This document shows positions 7,763 to 16,225 of a stretch of 26,942 bases of DNA, piece by piece. Positions within the stretch are counted from its first letter, which is position 1. The number at the start of each line of letters is the position of its first letter. The DNA lies in the NCBI GenBank assembly GCA_964541755.1, contig CAZIRF010000040.1:1-26942 (forward strand), read 5' to 3'. The notes under the pieces were generated by a model, which searched no databases, was not told where the DNA came from, and worked only from the letters and a program-made list of their open reading frames with translations. The DNA is from CAZIRF01 sp964541755 (lineage in GTDB: Bacteria > Spirochaetota > Spirochaetia > Treponematales > Breznakiellaceae). The position numbers and the translations under genes were made by a program.

Positions 7763-8452
7763 ATGATGTATCAAAACCGATATGGATTCGCGACACTATG
7801 CATAGTATCTGTCCTGTATGTCCTGACTGTCTGTTCGTGCAGCCGGGACAAGGAACGCAAGGAGCTTGAGGCAAAACATGAAGTGATACAGAAGGCATTC
7901 ATGACAGAGAATGACCGGGATAAAAAAGAAGCCCTCCTTGTTGATTTGTTGAATATCGAAGTCATGGGCTTGGGGACTCTTGACCCGGCACTGACTCGTT
8001 ACAAAGAGAACGAAGACCTGTTTGAGGAATCTGTTATGGCTCGATGCCTCGTGGCGGTTGCCCAAGCCATGAAGGCCAATGAAGTTAAAGAAATCCGGGA
8101 CAAGCTTAAATGGCTCTCGACAAGCAACGATCACTTTGAAGAACTCCACCGGAAGTGGCCCGACAATACCATTGTCCATGTCTATCACGCGAGCACCCTC
8201 GCCTCCCTTCCGCCGGAAGTAGGGGCCTACGATGAAACAATGGGCCTTGTGGAGCAATTGTTGAAGCACGGAGAATTGAATGGGGCCTCCAACCTGGAGG
8301 ATTACCAAACGCAAATTGGCTACATAATCGAAAAGCTTCACAAGAGCCCGATCGACGAGGATGGGACACGCCGTCTTGCAAACATGGAGGAGCGCTACAG
8401 AAAGCTGTTTGTGATCGAGGGTACAGAAGAAAAAGAGGATCGTCATGAGTGA
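7763..8452 (+). CDS. Putative lipoprotein, helical, TPR-like
   Basis: The 229-residue protein begins with a hydrophobic segment (LCIVSVLYVLTVCSC) ending in cysteines at 24 and 26; a relaxed spirochaetal lipobox would put the lipidated residue at one of them. The mature part is charged and helical with TPR-like spacing (NTIVHVYHASTLASLPPEV). The ATG at 7763 is preferred because AAGGAGGTGA (7747-7756) is the right distance away; the in-frame ATG at 7757 is too close. The gene begins three bases after the previous stop and ends eight bases inside the ATPase gene, so it is part of one message. Its position and shape match the preceding gene, suggesting a tandem pair anchoring or bridging the transporter. 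Function unknown. Confidence 0.75.
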   Translation: MMYQNRYGFATLCIVSVLYVLTVCSCSRDKERKELEAKHEVIQKAFMTENDRDKKEALLVDLLNIEVMGLGTLDPALTRYKENEDLFEESVMARCLVAVAQAMKANEVKEIRDKLKWLSTSNDHFEELHRKWPDNTIVHVYHASTLASLPPEVGAYDETMGLVEQLLKHGELNGASNLEDYQTQIGYIIEKLHKSPIDEDGTRRLANMEERYRKLFVIEGTEEKEDRHE

Positions 8453-9128
8453 TACCGTATTGAGCTTCGCCGGAGTAAGCCGCTGGTACCACATGGGAGA
8501 CTCCTGCATCAAAGCCCTCGACAAGCTCGACCTCTCTTTCTCCTCCGGTGAATTTGTGGCAATTGCCGGCCCGTCCGGGAGCGGGAAGTCCACCCTCCTC
8601 CACCTGGGAGCCGGTCTTGATCGTCCCGACGAGGGACAGGTCACGGTGATGAATGTCTGCCTGTCGAAGTCCGGGGAAACTGAGCGTGCCCTGCTTCGCA
8701 ACAAGTCGATAGGATTCGTCTTCCAGGACTTCAACCTCTTGCCGGCACTCAGTGCAGAAGCAAATGTCGCCTGGCCGGCCCTGCTCCATCCGGGGAAGCG
8801 CACACGACGTGAGATCCTTGCCAGGGCACGCTTGCTCCTTGATGAATCGGGAATAGTTGATCAGGCTAAAAAGAAACCACACCAGATGTCCGGTGGGCAG
8901 CGACAGAGAGTTGCCATTGCGCGAGCCCTCATGAACGAACCGGCACTCATATTTGCAGATGAACCCACTGCGAATCTCGATCGTGCATGCGGACAGGAAA
9001 TTCTTGACCTCCTCGAAAGGCTTAACAGGGAACATGGCGCCAGCCTGATCCTCTCGACACACGATGAAACGGTCATGAAACGAGCGCGCCGTATTGTCCG
9101 TCTTCTGGACGGAAGGCTTTCCCAATGA
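8445..9128 (+). CDS. ABC transporter ATPase, MacB/LolD type
   Basis: The 227-residue ATPase has every core motif: Walker A GPSGSGKST (42-50), Q-loop Gln94 in FVFQDFNLLP, signature MSGGQ (148-152) with RQRVAIARAL, Walker B ALIFADEP, D-loop NLD and switch His206 in STHD. Length and motif context are those of the LolD/MacB/FtsE group that works with FtsX-type permeases and does mechanical work across the envelope rather than substrate passage through the membrane. The start overlaps the lipoprotein gene and the stop overlaps the first permease (ATGA), so the three are coupled. It should power the two permeases at 9125 and 12265. ATPase identity is certain; the LolD versus MacB label is by context. 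Confidence 0.95.
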   Translation: MSDTVLSFAGVSRWYHMGDSCIKALDKLDLSFSSGEFVAIAGPSGSGKSTLLHLGAGLDRPDEGQVTVMNVCLSKSGETERALLRNKSIGFVFQDFNLLPALSAEANVAWPALLHPGKRTRREILARARLLLDESGIVDQAKKKPHQMSGGQRQRVAIARALMNEPALIFADEPTANLDRACGQEILDLLERLNREHGASLILSTHDETVMKRARRIVRLLDGRLSQ

Positions 9129-10312
9129 GAGCCCTCGTTCAACTTGCATTCGCCAACCTCGCAGCTCGACCAGCGCGCACAGGCTTTGTCGTCATCCTCC
9201 TGCTCTCGGGCTTTTTGTGCCAGAGCCTGGTACGCGCCAGCTATGCGGATCTTTTCAAAAACCTGGAACGTGAGCAACGGGAAATCGAAGGGGATATTTA
9301 CATGGACCTCCCCGAAACAGGCGGGCCGACCGTTGGCCAATGGTCGAATATACGTACATTCTTTCTCGAAGATTCCCGGGTTGAAAGCATTATCGCACGA
9401 GCCCCGCTCAACGGTTTGATTGGGAGGGAGGAAGGCTCGTCACCGGTAAGCGGCCTGGCAATCGAAGACAGTCAAAAGGCTCCCGGCGAGAACAAGAGCC
9501 CCGCTTACAAGGTGAAACTGGGGCTAAGCCTCGCACAGGGTCTCTCGCTCGAAGCAGGCGATATGTGCACCGGACTACTTAACAACAGGCTCCATGATTT
9601 GATCCTGGCCGAGACCACCACCACAGAGGTCCTCTTCAAGGATCGCTTCTGGATAGAAGCCCCCCTCGCCATGCTCCAGGAATCCGCACACAATGACGGG
9701 GATACCCCCCTACTCTCGATCGCATTCCGTTTACGAGCGGGAACCCTCTCTTCGTTCGAGGAAACCTTGGCTTCCATTGGCGAACAGGATACCGTCAAGC
9801 ATCCGGGCATCGCCCTCCTTGCGGGAAGCACCCTATTCTCGCTCAAGAAGGGGAACACCCGGGCAAATACCATCATGTCCGTCTACGAGGACAACTACCG
9901 TATGATTGCCGTAACGGTATTGCTCGTTGTATTCCTCGCCCTCGTCAATGTACTGCTCCTGTCCTGCAGGGAGCGAGGCAATGAACTGGGCACACTCCAT
10001 GCACTTGGCGCCCGAAAAAGCGATATAGCCCTCCTTATGTGGGCAGAATCCATCTTGCTCTCGCTCTTCGCCTGCATCCTGGGCATCATCCTCGACATAT
10101 CGCTCTCTTCACTGGCGAATGCCACTGGCGGTATAAAACTTCCCCCGCCACCGGCAAGTACCGAACCCATGATACTTCGCTTCCTCGTACACCCCAAAGA
10201 TATCGCCGGGACTACCCTGTCTCTTTTGACAGCAAGCCTTTGTGCCCCGCTCATTCCCCTGCAATGGCTTGCCCGTAAAGAGACGGCACAGCTTTTGCAC
10301 AGCAGCCAATAA
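9125..10312 (+). CDS. FtsX/LolE-like ABC permease 1
   Basis: The 395-residue protein has one N-terminal membrane helix (GFVVILLLSGFLCQSLV), a large periplasmic domain (residues about 40-250) and three C-terminal helices, the FtsX/MacB topology. The first-helix region (LAFANLAARPARTGF) and the cytoplasmic coupling loop (RERGNELGTLHALGARKSDI) are typical of the family, as is GGIKLPPPP just before the last helix pair. It overlaps the ATPase gene by four bases. With the second permease at 12265 it probably forms a heterodimer around one ATPase dimer, as LolC and LolE do. The substrate is unknown. Confidence 0.93.
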   Translation: MRALVQLAFANLAARPARTGFVVILLLSGFLCQSLVRASYADLFKNLEREQREIEGDIYMDLPETGGPTVGQWSNIRTFFLEDSRVESIIARAPLNGLIGREEGSSPVSGLAIEDSQKAPGENKSPAYKVKLGLSLAQGLSLEAGDMCTGLLNNRLHDLILAETTTTEVLFKDRFWIEAPLAMLQESAHNDGDTPLLSIAFRLRAGTLSSFEETLASIGEQDTVKHPGIALLAGSTLFSLKKGNTRANTIMSVYEDNYRMIAVTVLLVVFLALVNVLLLSCRERGNELGTLHALGARKSDIALLMWAESILLSLFACILGIILDISLSSLANATGGIKLPPPPASTEPMILRFLVHPKDIAGTTLSLLTASLCAPLIPLQWLARKETAQLLHSSQ

Positions 10313-10321
10313 GGAGTACCC

Positions 10322-11035
10322 ATGAAAACCCCAAACATAGCACTCGCCCTTTCCATCCTGTGTCAAATGTCAATTGCTGCCCTGGAGCCACATAGCTTCC
10401 TCGAAGAGGCAGATCGATACCGTCAATTTGACCAGCGCGGGTTTAGCGCCACCTACCACATGACCGGTAGCGATGGTTCGAAGAGCAGCATGCGCATCGC
10501 CGTTCGGTTCTTGCCCAGTGAAGCGGTCCTTGTTCATTACACAGAGCCGGCCCGCGAAGCAGGTCGGCGCATATTGGTCCTTGAAAACAGCTACTGGCTC
10601 CAGGAACAGGGCACTCGCCAGCCCCTTCGCATCTCTGCCCGCCAAATTCTGGGAGGCCAAGCGGCCGCCGGTGATCTTTCGCGGGTAAGCTTCTCGCGCA
10701 TGTATTCCCTTGAGTCTGTCCGTGAGGAAGACGAGGGCTATATCTTGTTCTTGAACAGCAAAAAGAACACGGGAGCCAACTACGACAAAATCGAACTGTC
10801 CACAGACTTGAACAGACGCCCCATACAAGCCCTGTGCATGGGCAGAAGCGGCGTAGTACTCAAACAAATCCTGTACACCGGGTACACAGTCGTCGAAGGG
10901 AAAGAAGTCCTCACAAGATATCGCATAGTAGACCCCATCGATAACAGCCATATAGATATCGAAATAAGCGAATACAGCAGCGACATACCGGCAGAACGGG
11001 CATTTTCGATACACGCATTACGGGCCCGCCAATGA
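10322..11035 (+). CDS. LolA-like periplasmic protein (outer-membrane lipoprotein-sorting family)
   Basis: The 237-residue protein has a signal peptide (IALALSILCQMSIAA) and a body that matches the COG2834 type of LolA-like fold: an early helix (FLEEADRYRQFDQ), GFSATYHMTGSDG, then alternating strands (MRIAVRFLPSEAVLVHY, RRILVLENSYWL, SRVSFSRMYSLES, TRYRIVDPIDNSHIDIEISEY). Such proteins form an open half-barrel with a hydrophobic cavity for acyl chains. A clear ribosome site (AAGGAG at 10311) lies six bases before the ATG. It sits between the two permeases and ends four bases inside the barrel gene. The likely role is to carry lipid or lipoprotein across the periplasm from the ABC unit to an outer-membrane partner. 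It is not the housekeeping LolA, which is shorter and differently placed. Confidence 0.85.
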   Translation: MKTPNIALALSILCQMSIAALEPHSFLEEADRYRQFDQRGFSATYHMTGSDGSKSSMRIAVRFLPSEAVLVHYTEPAREAGRRILVLENSYWLQEQGTRQPLRISARQILGGQAAAGDLSRVSFSRMYSLESVREEDEGYILFLNSKKNTGANYDKIELSTDLNRRPIQALCMGRSGVVLKQILYTGYTVVEGKEVLTRYRIVDPIDNSHIDIEISEYSSDIPAERAFSIHALRARQ

Positions 11036-12261
11036 AATATCAGCAGTGCCCAATTCCCGTATTGATCCTGATACTGTCTACCGCCCTCGCACCTCTTCTG
11101 GCGGCGAGCAGCGAAGACAAGGAAGACCTGCGACAACACATATCGGGAACGCTTTCTGTGGAAACCGGGGCAGGAGGACTCAATGGGACAAGCCCGCTCA
11201 ACCCCGTGAATACAGCCGCCCTGAATGAAACGGAAGCAGTGTTGAAAGGCCGCTTTGAATGGGCAGTCGATTGGAAGGATCGAGTCTTCTTGCAAGTGCG
11301 TCCCGCTTTCGACTGGCAATTTCAAGGTGGCAGCTTCGCCGACCTGGAGGCAGGGAATCCCTTTACCGGAACCAGCATACCCTCGCTCTGGCTCGACGGC
11401 CTTGAGGTGCGATGGGCCCTCGACTCTCCAGCCGCAGTCCCCTGGCTCTACAGCGACATTGTATTTGGTCGAATCTACCCCGAAAGCGGGATAGCCAGTA
11501 TTGATCCCCTCGCGGTACTCATGGATGGGCAAAAGGGAGCATACGTTGAAAAACCCTGGCTCGCGGGACTTCTCCTGTACCTGGGGCCCGTCTCCCTCGA
11601 AACCTGGTGCGAGACCGCAGAGACCCCTCAGGCCCTGGTCATCGCTCGAGCCCTCTTGGACAAACACGAATGCGGGGCACTTTGGGCCCATGACGAGGCA
11701 CAGCGTATAGGCCTATGGTACCGGACCTCCCTGGGCGACAGTCTCATGGCTGGTTTTGAATATCAAATTCGGGAAGACGATCCCTTTTCCCCATTTAAAG
11801 AAAGGGACTGTCCCTGGAACAACTCCTTTTTGGCATCGCTTGTATGGAGCCCCGGGTCCGGAAACACCGGTTTCTGGCTCGAATACCGCTATCGTGAAAA
11901 TGGAGTTGAAAGCGATGCCATTGGAACCCTGTACTCATTGGATGTGCCAAACGCCATGGCAACACTGGCAGTCTTTCCCTGGCTGCGCAGTCCCGTTCAC
12001 AGCGCAGGGCTTCATGTTCGCAACACGATAGCCATTGCAAACAAGTGGCATATTCACGGCACGCTCTTTTGGCTGGGCGCTACGGGCTTCCACGCAAGCG
12101 CACAGATCGAATATCTCGTGGAAAGACGCCTTTCAATTCAACTGGAAGCATCGGCCCCCATTCACATCGATATCATATCCAGTCACAGCGAAGCGGAACT
12201 CTGGCCATATCGCTTTCGCGTGGACCTTCGCGGGCGCTGGACAGTGAACACACAGGAGTAA
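11032..12261 (+). CDS. Outer-membrane beta-barrel-like protein
   Basis: The 409-residue protein has a signal peptide (VLILILSTALAPLLAASS). The mature part shows repeated amphipathic strands with aromatic girdles (FEWAVDWKDRVFLQVRPAF, RIGLWYRTSLGDSLMAGFEY, GNTGFWLEYRYREN, RFRVDLRGRWTV), the pattern of a porin-like or DUF1302-like barrel. No known enzyme motif is seen. The start overlaps the LolA-like gene (ATGA) and the stop is three bases before the second permease. Within the operon it is the best candidate for the outer-membrane acceptor or the cargo of the machine. The barrel call is by pattern, not by a named family. Confidence 0.75.
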   Translation: MKYQQCPIPVLILILSTALAPLLAASSEDKEDLRQHISGTLSVETGAGGLNGTSPLNPVNTAALNETEAVLKGRFEWAVDWKDRVFLQVRPAFDWQFQGGSFADLEAGNPFTGTSIPSLWLDGLEVRWALDSPAAVPWLYSDIVFGRIYPESGIASIDPLAVLMDGQKGAYVEKPWLAGLLLYLGPVSLETWCETAETPQALVIARALLDKHECGALWAHDEAQRIGLWYRTSLGDSLMAGFEYQIREDDPFSPFKERDCPWNNSFLASLVWSPGSGNTGFWLEYRYRENGVESDAIGTLYSLDVPNAMATLAVFPWLRSPVHSAGLHVRNTIAIANKWHIHGTLFWLGATGFHASAQIEYLVERRLSIQLEASAPIHIDIISSHSEAELWPYRFRVDLRGRWTVNTQE

Positions 12262-12264
12262 GGA

Positions 12265-13536
12265 ATGCATAAATGGTTGAGCGCATCAAGACTGCTTGTC
12301 TCGCACAGCTTCGCTTCTCTCAGGCAGGAATGGACAAAGAACCTTACCTTTGCCGCCAGCATTGCGCTGGGATGCATTGTCCTCCTGATTGTCGGCGGCT
12401 ATCAAGCCTGGATAACCAAGGGCCTCGCGGAGTCGCTCATTTACAGTCAATATGCCCACCTGCAGATTAGTCAAAAGGGTTTCTCCCAGGTACGAACAAG
12501 TGATCCATTTTCAAAACCCCTGGATTCGCTTGAAAGCATACAGGCATCCATAGAGCGAATGGCACGGGAAAAACGAATACCTGCGCTGGAAGTCATGGCT
12601 ACCCGCCAGTACGCCCTTGCAACAGCAGTGAATCCCGCTAATGGCAAGAACAGTGTGGTGGAAGTGCGGGGTGTCAATCCCGAAGCAGAACGAAACATCT
12701 TCCTGTACACCACCGGCAAGACCGGGAGCTGGCTAACAGACCAGGATCACCTGCAGTGCCAAACAGGCAGGATACTTGCCAACACCCTTGGACTTGAAAC
12801 CGGAGATCGTCTGATCATTAATGGCATCGATAGCGAGGAGTATCACAACGCGCTCAACAGCACCGTAAAAGTTATAGCCGGCAGCTACTCATCGGACTTT
12901 GACAGTATGGTCCTTACCCTTACCCACAGCGACTTCAACGAACTCTTCTACTTCGACCAGGTACAGGAACTGGCCCTGCTCTTTGAAGAAGCAGACAATC
13001 TGGAAGAAATACGAATGGATATACTGACAGCGCTGCACAATGAAGGACACGAAGTCGATGTTCAAATCTGGTATGAACAGGCGGACTACTTTCGGCAAGT
13101 CCTCGACTACTATCGGGGCTTCAATCGCATGATATTGGGCATGGCCGGTATTCTCGTATTCTTTGTGTGCATGACAACAGCCAGTCTGTCGCTCGAGGAA
13201 CGCCGCAGGGAATTCGGCACCCGCCGCGCATTGGGTGAAACACGCAGGCACTTGGCGTTACAGACCGCAGTGGAAACCGGCTTTGTCGCCCTGGCAGGCT
13301 TTGCTGGAGGACTCCTGCTCGCCGGTATCCTGCGATTTCTCATAAACAGTACCGGCGGCATACCCATGGAAGCGGCACCGGGCATGGCTACCAGCTTGAG
13401 CGTGTACATCATCCATAATCCGGAAGCACTCAGGCAGGCAGCCCTTGTTGCCATGGCTGTCCCGCCTGTTGCCCTGCTGAGTCCGCTCTATCGCAGCCTC
13501 AAGACATCGATTATCAGCCAGTTATCTTGTCCTTGA
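12265..13536 (+). CDS. FtsX/LolE-like ABC permease 2
   Basis: The 423-residue protein has the same plan as permease 1: N-terminal helix (LTFAASIALGCIVLLIVGGY), periplasmic domain to about residue 285, then three helices with the coupling loop RRREFGTRRALGETRRHLALQ. The periplasmic part carries a MacB_PCD-like pattern (GRILANTLGLETGDRLIING). The usual PPPPG stretch before the last helices is reduced to GGIPMEAAPG. It follows the barrel gene by three bases, closes the operon, and its last 23 bases overlap the end of the convergent gene at 13514. It is diverged from permease 1, which fits a heterodimer rather than a recent duplication. Confidence 0.92.
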   Translation: MHKWLSASRLLVSHSFASLRQEWTKNLTFAASIALGCIVLLIVGGYQAWITKGLAESLIYSQYAHLQISQKGFSQVRTSDPFSKPLDSLESIQASIERMAREKRIPALEVMATRQYALATAVNPANGKNSVVEVRGVNPEAERNIFLYTTGKTGSWLTDQDHLQCQTGRILANTLGLETGDRLIINGIDSEEYHNALNSTVKVIAGSYSSDFDSMVLTLTHSDFNELFYFDQVQELALLFEEADNLEEIRMDILTALHNEGHEVDVQIWYEQADYFRQVLDYYRGFNRMILGMAGILVFFVCMTTASLSLEERRREFGTRRALGETRRHLALQTAVETGFVALAGFAGGLLLAGILRFLINSTGGIPMEAAPGMATSLSVYIIHNPEALRQAALVAMAVPPVALLSPLYRSLKTSIISQLSCP

Positions 13537-14212
13537 AGACCACTTCGCCTTTAACCAGCCAGCTCGTTGCAAACGCGAAGAGGGCTATCGTCTCCACCCA
13601 GAAGACCGGGTCCAGGGACAGGAAGGGGCTGCCGTCGGGAATGAAGTTGAAGACGAGCATGGACAGGATGCACAGAAGCATGATCGATCCGCAGGCGATA
13701 TATATGCCGTTTCGAATTATTTTTCGCTTGGACAATGAGGCAAAGCGCACCCCCTGGCCACTGCGGGTAAAGAGGAAGAGGCAGACAAAGGCCAATGTGG
13801 TAAAGAAGATGGCCGCGCTGATATAGTGCACTGTGTTGGTAAGGCCCGAAACGTTCGGCATTATGTGGACCCAGGGGTTTTCGGGGCTCTTGATAAAGGC
13901 CGGGAAGAAGGCCACCCCCAGGGCCGATGCCCCGGCTATCTTGAAGGCTATGAAGTCTACCTTGTTGTAGCCGTGGTAGGCAAAGAGAAAGAGGGAGACT
14001 GCGCAGAGGGTACCCACAAAAATATCGCGAACATTCGTATGGTAGTACGAACTGATCGAATCGAGCAGGAAGTGCCCCCCCGTAAGCAAGACCGACCACA
14101 CAAAGAGGATGACCGGCAGGGCCATTCCCAAGATACCGATGGCCCGACGCATGGTGCGAAACGAAATCGCCTCTGGCGTGGACTTGTCGCGTGTAAATCG
14201 AACACCAAACAT
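13514..14212 (-). CDS. DUF998-like multi-pass membrane protein
   Basis: The 232-residue protein has about six hydrophobic helices. Conserved-looking polar residues sit in and near them: DSISSYYHTNVRDIFVG after helix 1 and NTVHYISAAIFF before helix 4. This Ser, His, Asp and His arrangement suggests a small membrane enzyme or carrier, similar to proteins labelled DUF998, but no activity is established. The ATG at 14212 is preferred over 14230 because TAGAGG lies five bases before it. It is convergent with the export operon and its last 23 bases overlap the end of permease 2, with no terminator between. Sequence supports a real gene; function is open. Confidence 0.8.
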   Translation of the reverse strand: MFGVRFTRDKSTPEAISFRTMRRAIGILGMALPVILFVWSVLLTGGHFLLDSISSYYHTNVRDIFVGTLCAVSLFLFAYHGYNKVDFIAFKIAGASALGVAFFPAFIKSPENPWVHIMPNVSGLTNTVHYISAAIFFTTLAFVCLFLFTRSGQGVRFASLSKRKIIRNGIYIACGSIMLLCILSMLVFNFIPDGSPFLSLDPVFWVETIALFAFATSWLVKGEVVFKDKITG

Positions 14213-14440
14213 GGAAACCTCTAGGAACATTTTTCAGCTTGCAACCACACACCGGGCGGGCTATGGCTGCTATCCGTATATACGCATTGTGTAAGGCTTT
14301 CTGCAATTTGTACAGGGGCAAAATATCCGGCGAGGCCAACCTGTACCGCCCCGCCACCCGCCTCGCCTGCCGCAGGTCCTGCCCGCCTCGACCCACAGCC
14401 GCCTCGACCCGAGGGCGCCCCCTGTGCTATGGTGCCGTCC

Positions 14441-15217
14441 ATGAGAAGCTTCTGCTACCGTTGCCGCCGGCCCGTCGAAAACTGCCTGTGCGCCCTGGTA
14501 CAGCCCATGGACTGCGACATCAAACTCGTGGTCCTCATGCACCCGCACGAGCGCAAGAAGGTCAAAAACGGCACCGGCCGCCTTGCGGCCCTGTCCTTTC
14601 GCAACGCAGAAATAATCGAGGGGATCTCTTTCGATGCCGACAAACGGGTTGCCGCCCTCCTTGCCGATCAACAGTATATCCCCTATATCCTCTACCCCGG
14701 CCCCGGCGCACGAGACCTCTCCAAGGGGGAGCTGGATAAAACGGCGTTCGCCTCGCCCGAGTTCGCGGGAAGAACCCTCCTCGTATTTGTCGTCGACGCC
14801 ACCTGGCCCCTCGCCAAGAAAATGATGAGGGAATCGCGCATCCTGCAGACCCTGCCCCGCCTCATGTTCACCCCCAGCCACAAGAGCCGCTGGATTATCA
14901 AGCGCCAGCCCGACGAGCTCTGCCTCTCGACCATCGAAGCCGTCCACGAACTCATGAGCGCCCTGGCCGCATCCGGCATCTGCCGCTACGAACGCCCCGG
15001 CCAGCTACTCGCCGCCTTCGAAGCCATGCAAAGCTTCCAAATTGCCTGCACCAACGACCCCGACCGCCCCAGCCGCCACGGCGCCCCGCCGGAGAATACC
15101 GCCGGTACAGACCCGGGCAACAGCAAATCCACCCCATACACCCGCCGCCGCCGCCCCCCCTCAAAGAAAACGCGTGCCCTCCTCTGGCGCGAACAGGACA
15201 CGGAAGAACAAGAATAA
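14441..15217 (+). CDS. DTW-domain tRNA-uridine aminocarboxypropyltransferase
   Basis: This family (TapT/YfiP in Escherichia coli) uses S-adenosylmethionine to place an acp group on a tRNA uridine. The N-terminal cysteine cluster CYRCRRPVENCLC (Cys5, 8, 15, 17) is a likely metal site, followed by VVLMHPHERKKVKNGTGR and YILYPG. The name-giving DTW triplet appears as DATW (119-122), and the later STIEAV segment matches the family's T-x-E-A motif. Length of the core is normal; a 45-residue C-terminal tail rich in Pro, Arg and Lys (after about residue 208) is extra and may help bind tRNA. The ATG at 14441 is chosen over 14429 because it abuts the cysteine cluster and a TATGGT box ends seven bases upstream. 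It stands alone. Confidence 0.88.
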   Translation: MRSFCYRCRRPVENCLCALVQPMDCDIKLVVLMHPHERKKVKNGTGRLAALSFRNAEIIEGISFDADKRVAALLADQQYIPYILYPGPGARDLSKGELDKTAFASPEFAGRTLLVFVVDATWPLAKKMMRESRILQTLPRLMFTPSHKSRWIIKRQPDELCLSTIEAVHELMSALAASGICRYERPGQLLAAFEAMQSFQIACTNDPDRPSRHGAPPENTAGTDPGNSKSTPYTRRRRPPSKKTRALLWREQDTEEQE

Positions 15218-15374
15218 GGAGGGGGAATACCCTACTCCATCCAGCCCCCGAAAAACGCAAAGGGGGAGCCATCAAAAGACAACTCCCCCCACGGCCGGGC
15301 TTCCGGGCCCGTAAATGCATTTTAAGTGTGCGGTCTCAAGGAGCCCGCACTGGTGCGAATCTGTATCGGGCCAA

Positions 15375-15400
15375 GGTCAAACAGCCTTGGCTGTTTGACC
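15375..15400. repeat. Perfect 12-bp inverted repeat
   Basis: GGTCAAACAGCC, two bases, GGCTGTTTGACC. No T-run follows on either strand, so it is not a typical terminator. It lies in the 195-bp non-coding stretch between the DTW gene and the Rpn remnant, in which I see nothing else convincing. Confidence 0.7.
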
Positions 15401-15412
15401 CACGATCACCGA

Positions 15413-15463
15413 CCGCCCCCCTCGTGCGGGGGAATAGTCTTACAAAGCCTCTATCTCTTCAAT
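15413..15463 (-). repeat. 51-bp direct repeat, copy 1 (Rpn 3' end remnant)
   Basis: Identical to 18056-18106. On the minus strand it encodes IEEIEAL and a TAA stop, then a short GC hairpin (CCCCGCACGAGGGG), which is the end of the broken rpn gene at 18083. No upstream part of an Rpn gene remains here; the sequence switches to a vapC fragment. Confidence 0.92.
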
Positions 15464-15659
15464 TGATGATGCTGAGGCCTTCCACTATGGGGATATCCGC
15501 GCCAATCTCGAACGACGCGGCCTTGTCATTGGCGTCAATGATCTGCATATAGCCGGCCACGCCCGAAGCAAAGGCCTTGTACTTGTAAGCAACAACACAA
15601 GAGAATTTGAGCGGGTCGAAGGCCTCATGCTCGCAGACTGGATCAACCCACCGGCGTGA
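15462..15659 (+). pseudogene. C-terminal fragment of a VapC-type PIN toxin
   Basis: The frame beginning IDDAEAFHYGDIRANLERRG and containing VNDLHIAGHARSKG, LVLVSNNTREFERVEG and LMLADW is the last half of a PIN-domain RNase of the VapC family, including the conserved N-D and N-N-T-R-E-F motifs. The catalytic N-terminal half (first Asp, middle Glu) is gone; the frame joins Rpn-derived sequence at about 15463. It is therefore a dead toxin remnant. It is not the same subtype as the intact vapC that follows on the other strand. Confidence 0.85.
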
Positions 15660-15686
15660 ATGCCACCAAGGGAATTGTGCTTATTG

Positions 15687-16073
15687 CTACCACAGGGTCT
15701 CTGCACCGAGCCCTGCAATTTCACGGTCGCTGGTGATAACCGGCAGAGCGGAAATGATGGATTGTACCGCGATCATCCGATCAAAGGGGTCCCTGTGTTC
15801 ACCCTGTAGGGTTCCCGCTTTCAAGGCATGATCAAATCCGATAGCGAGTTCCTTGAAACCATCTTCAAGGAGACGTTTCTGCCAGTCTTCAATGATCGCC
15901 CTGCCATTGGGGTACTTTCCAATCCGGTACTTGGTGGCAATTTCCCAGGCAGAGGCCGCACTTACCCAAAAGTCGTTTGTTGGATCTTTTATAAGCGACA
16001 GCGCTCGCCGTGACAGGCGTTCCGGCTCGCTCCACCACCACAACAGGGCACAGGTATCAAGTAAGGCAGTCAT
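15687..16073 (-). CDS. vapC: VapC-family PIN-domain toxin
   Basis: The 128-residue protein is a full-length PIN-domain RNase. The acidic residues that hold the catalytic metal are all present: Asp6 in LLDTCALLWWW, Glu44 in SAWEIATKYRIGK, Asp95 and Asp98 in HRDPFDRMIAVQ, and Asp116 in VITSDREI. This subtype usually pairs with a Phd/YefM-like antitoxin; here the antitoxin frame overlaps the start by four bases (ATGA) but has lost its N-terminal half. The toxin therefore looks intact and no complete partner is visible. Its expression may have been lost with the upstream promoter, or an antitoxin elsewhere may control it. Confidence 0.9.
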   Translation of the reverse strand: MTALLDTCALLWWWSEPERLSRRALSLIKDPTNDFWVSAASAWEIATKYRIGKYPNGRAIIEDWQKRLLEDGFKELAIGFDHALKAGTLQGEHRDPFDRMIAVQSIISALPVITSDREIAGLGAETLW

Positions 16074-16225
16074 GATTCCCAGGCATCCAATTCTACGTCT
16101 GACAGTGCTTCAAAAAAATCACTACCCGGTGCGTCATGATATCGACCGGGAACACGCTCTTCCTGTGCCGCCAAGGGCATCAAGCGGACCCAGGGCTTTC
16201 CCGCCTTTGCTACAATTACTTCTTG
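16070..16225 (-). pseudogene. 5'-truncated Phd/YefM-like antitoxin
   Basis: The frame reads QEVIVAKAGKPWVRLMPL, then a linker with PGRYHDAPGSDFFEALSDVE, and stops overlapping vapC. The I-x-x-A-G-K-P segment followed by an acidic C-terminus that neutralises a PIN toxin is typical of prevent-host-death antitoxins. An in-frame TGA (16226-16228) directly precedes it and no N-terminal DNA-binding part is found upstream in any frame, so the gene was cut, probably by insertion of the sequence beginning near 16230. Without the N-terminus it cannot autoregulate; a short peptide from an internal start could still bind the toxin. Confidence 0.78.
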
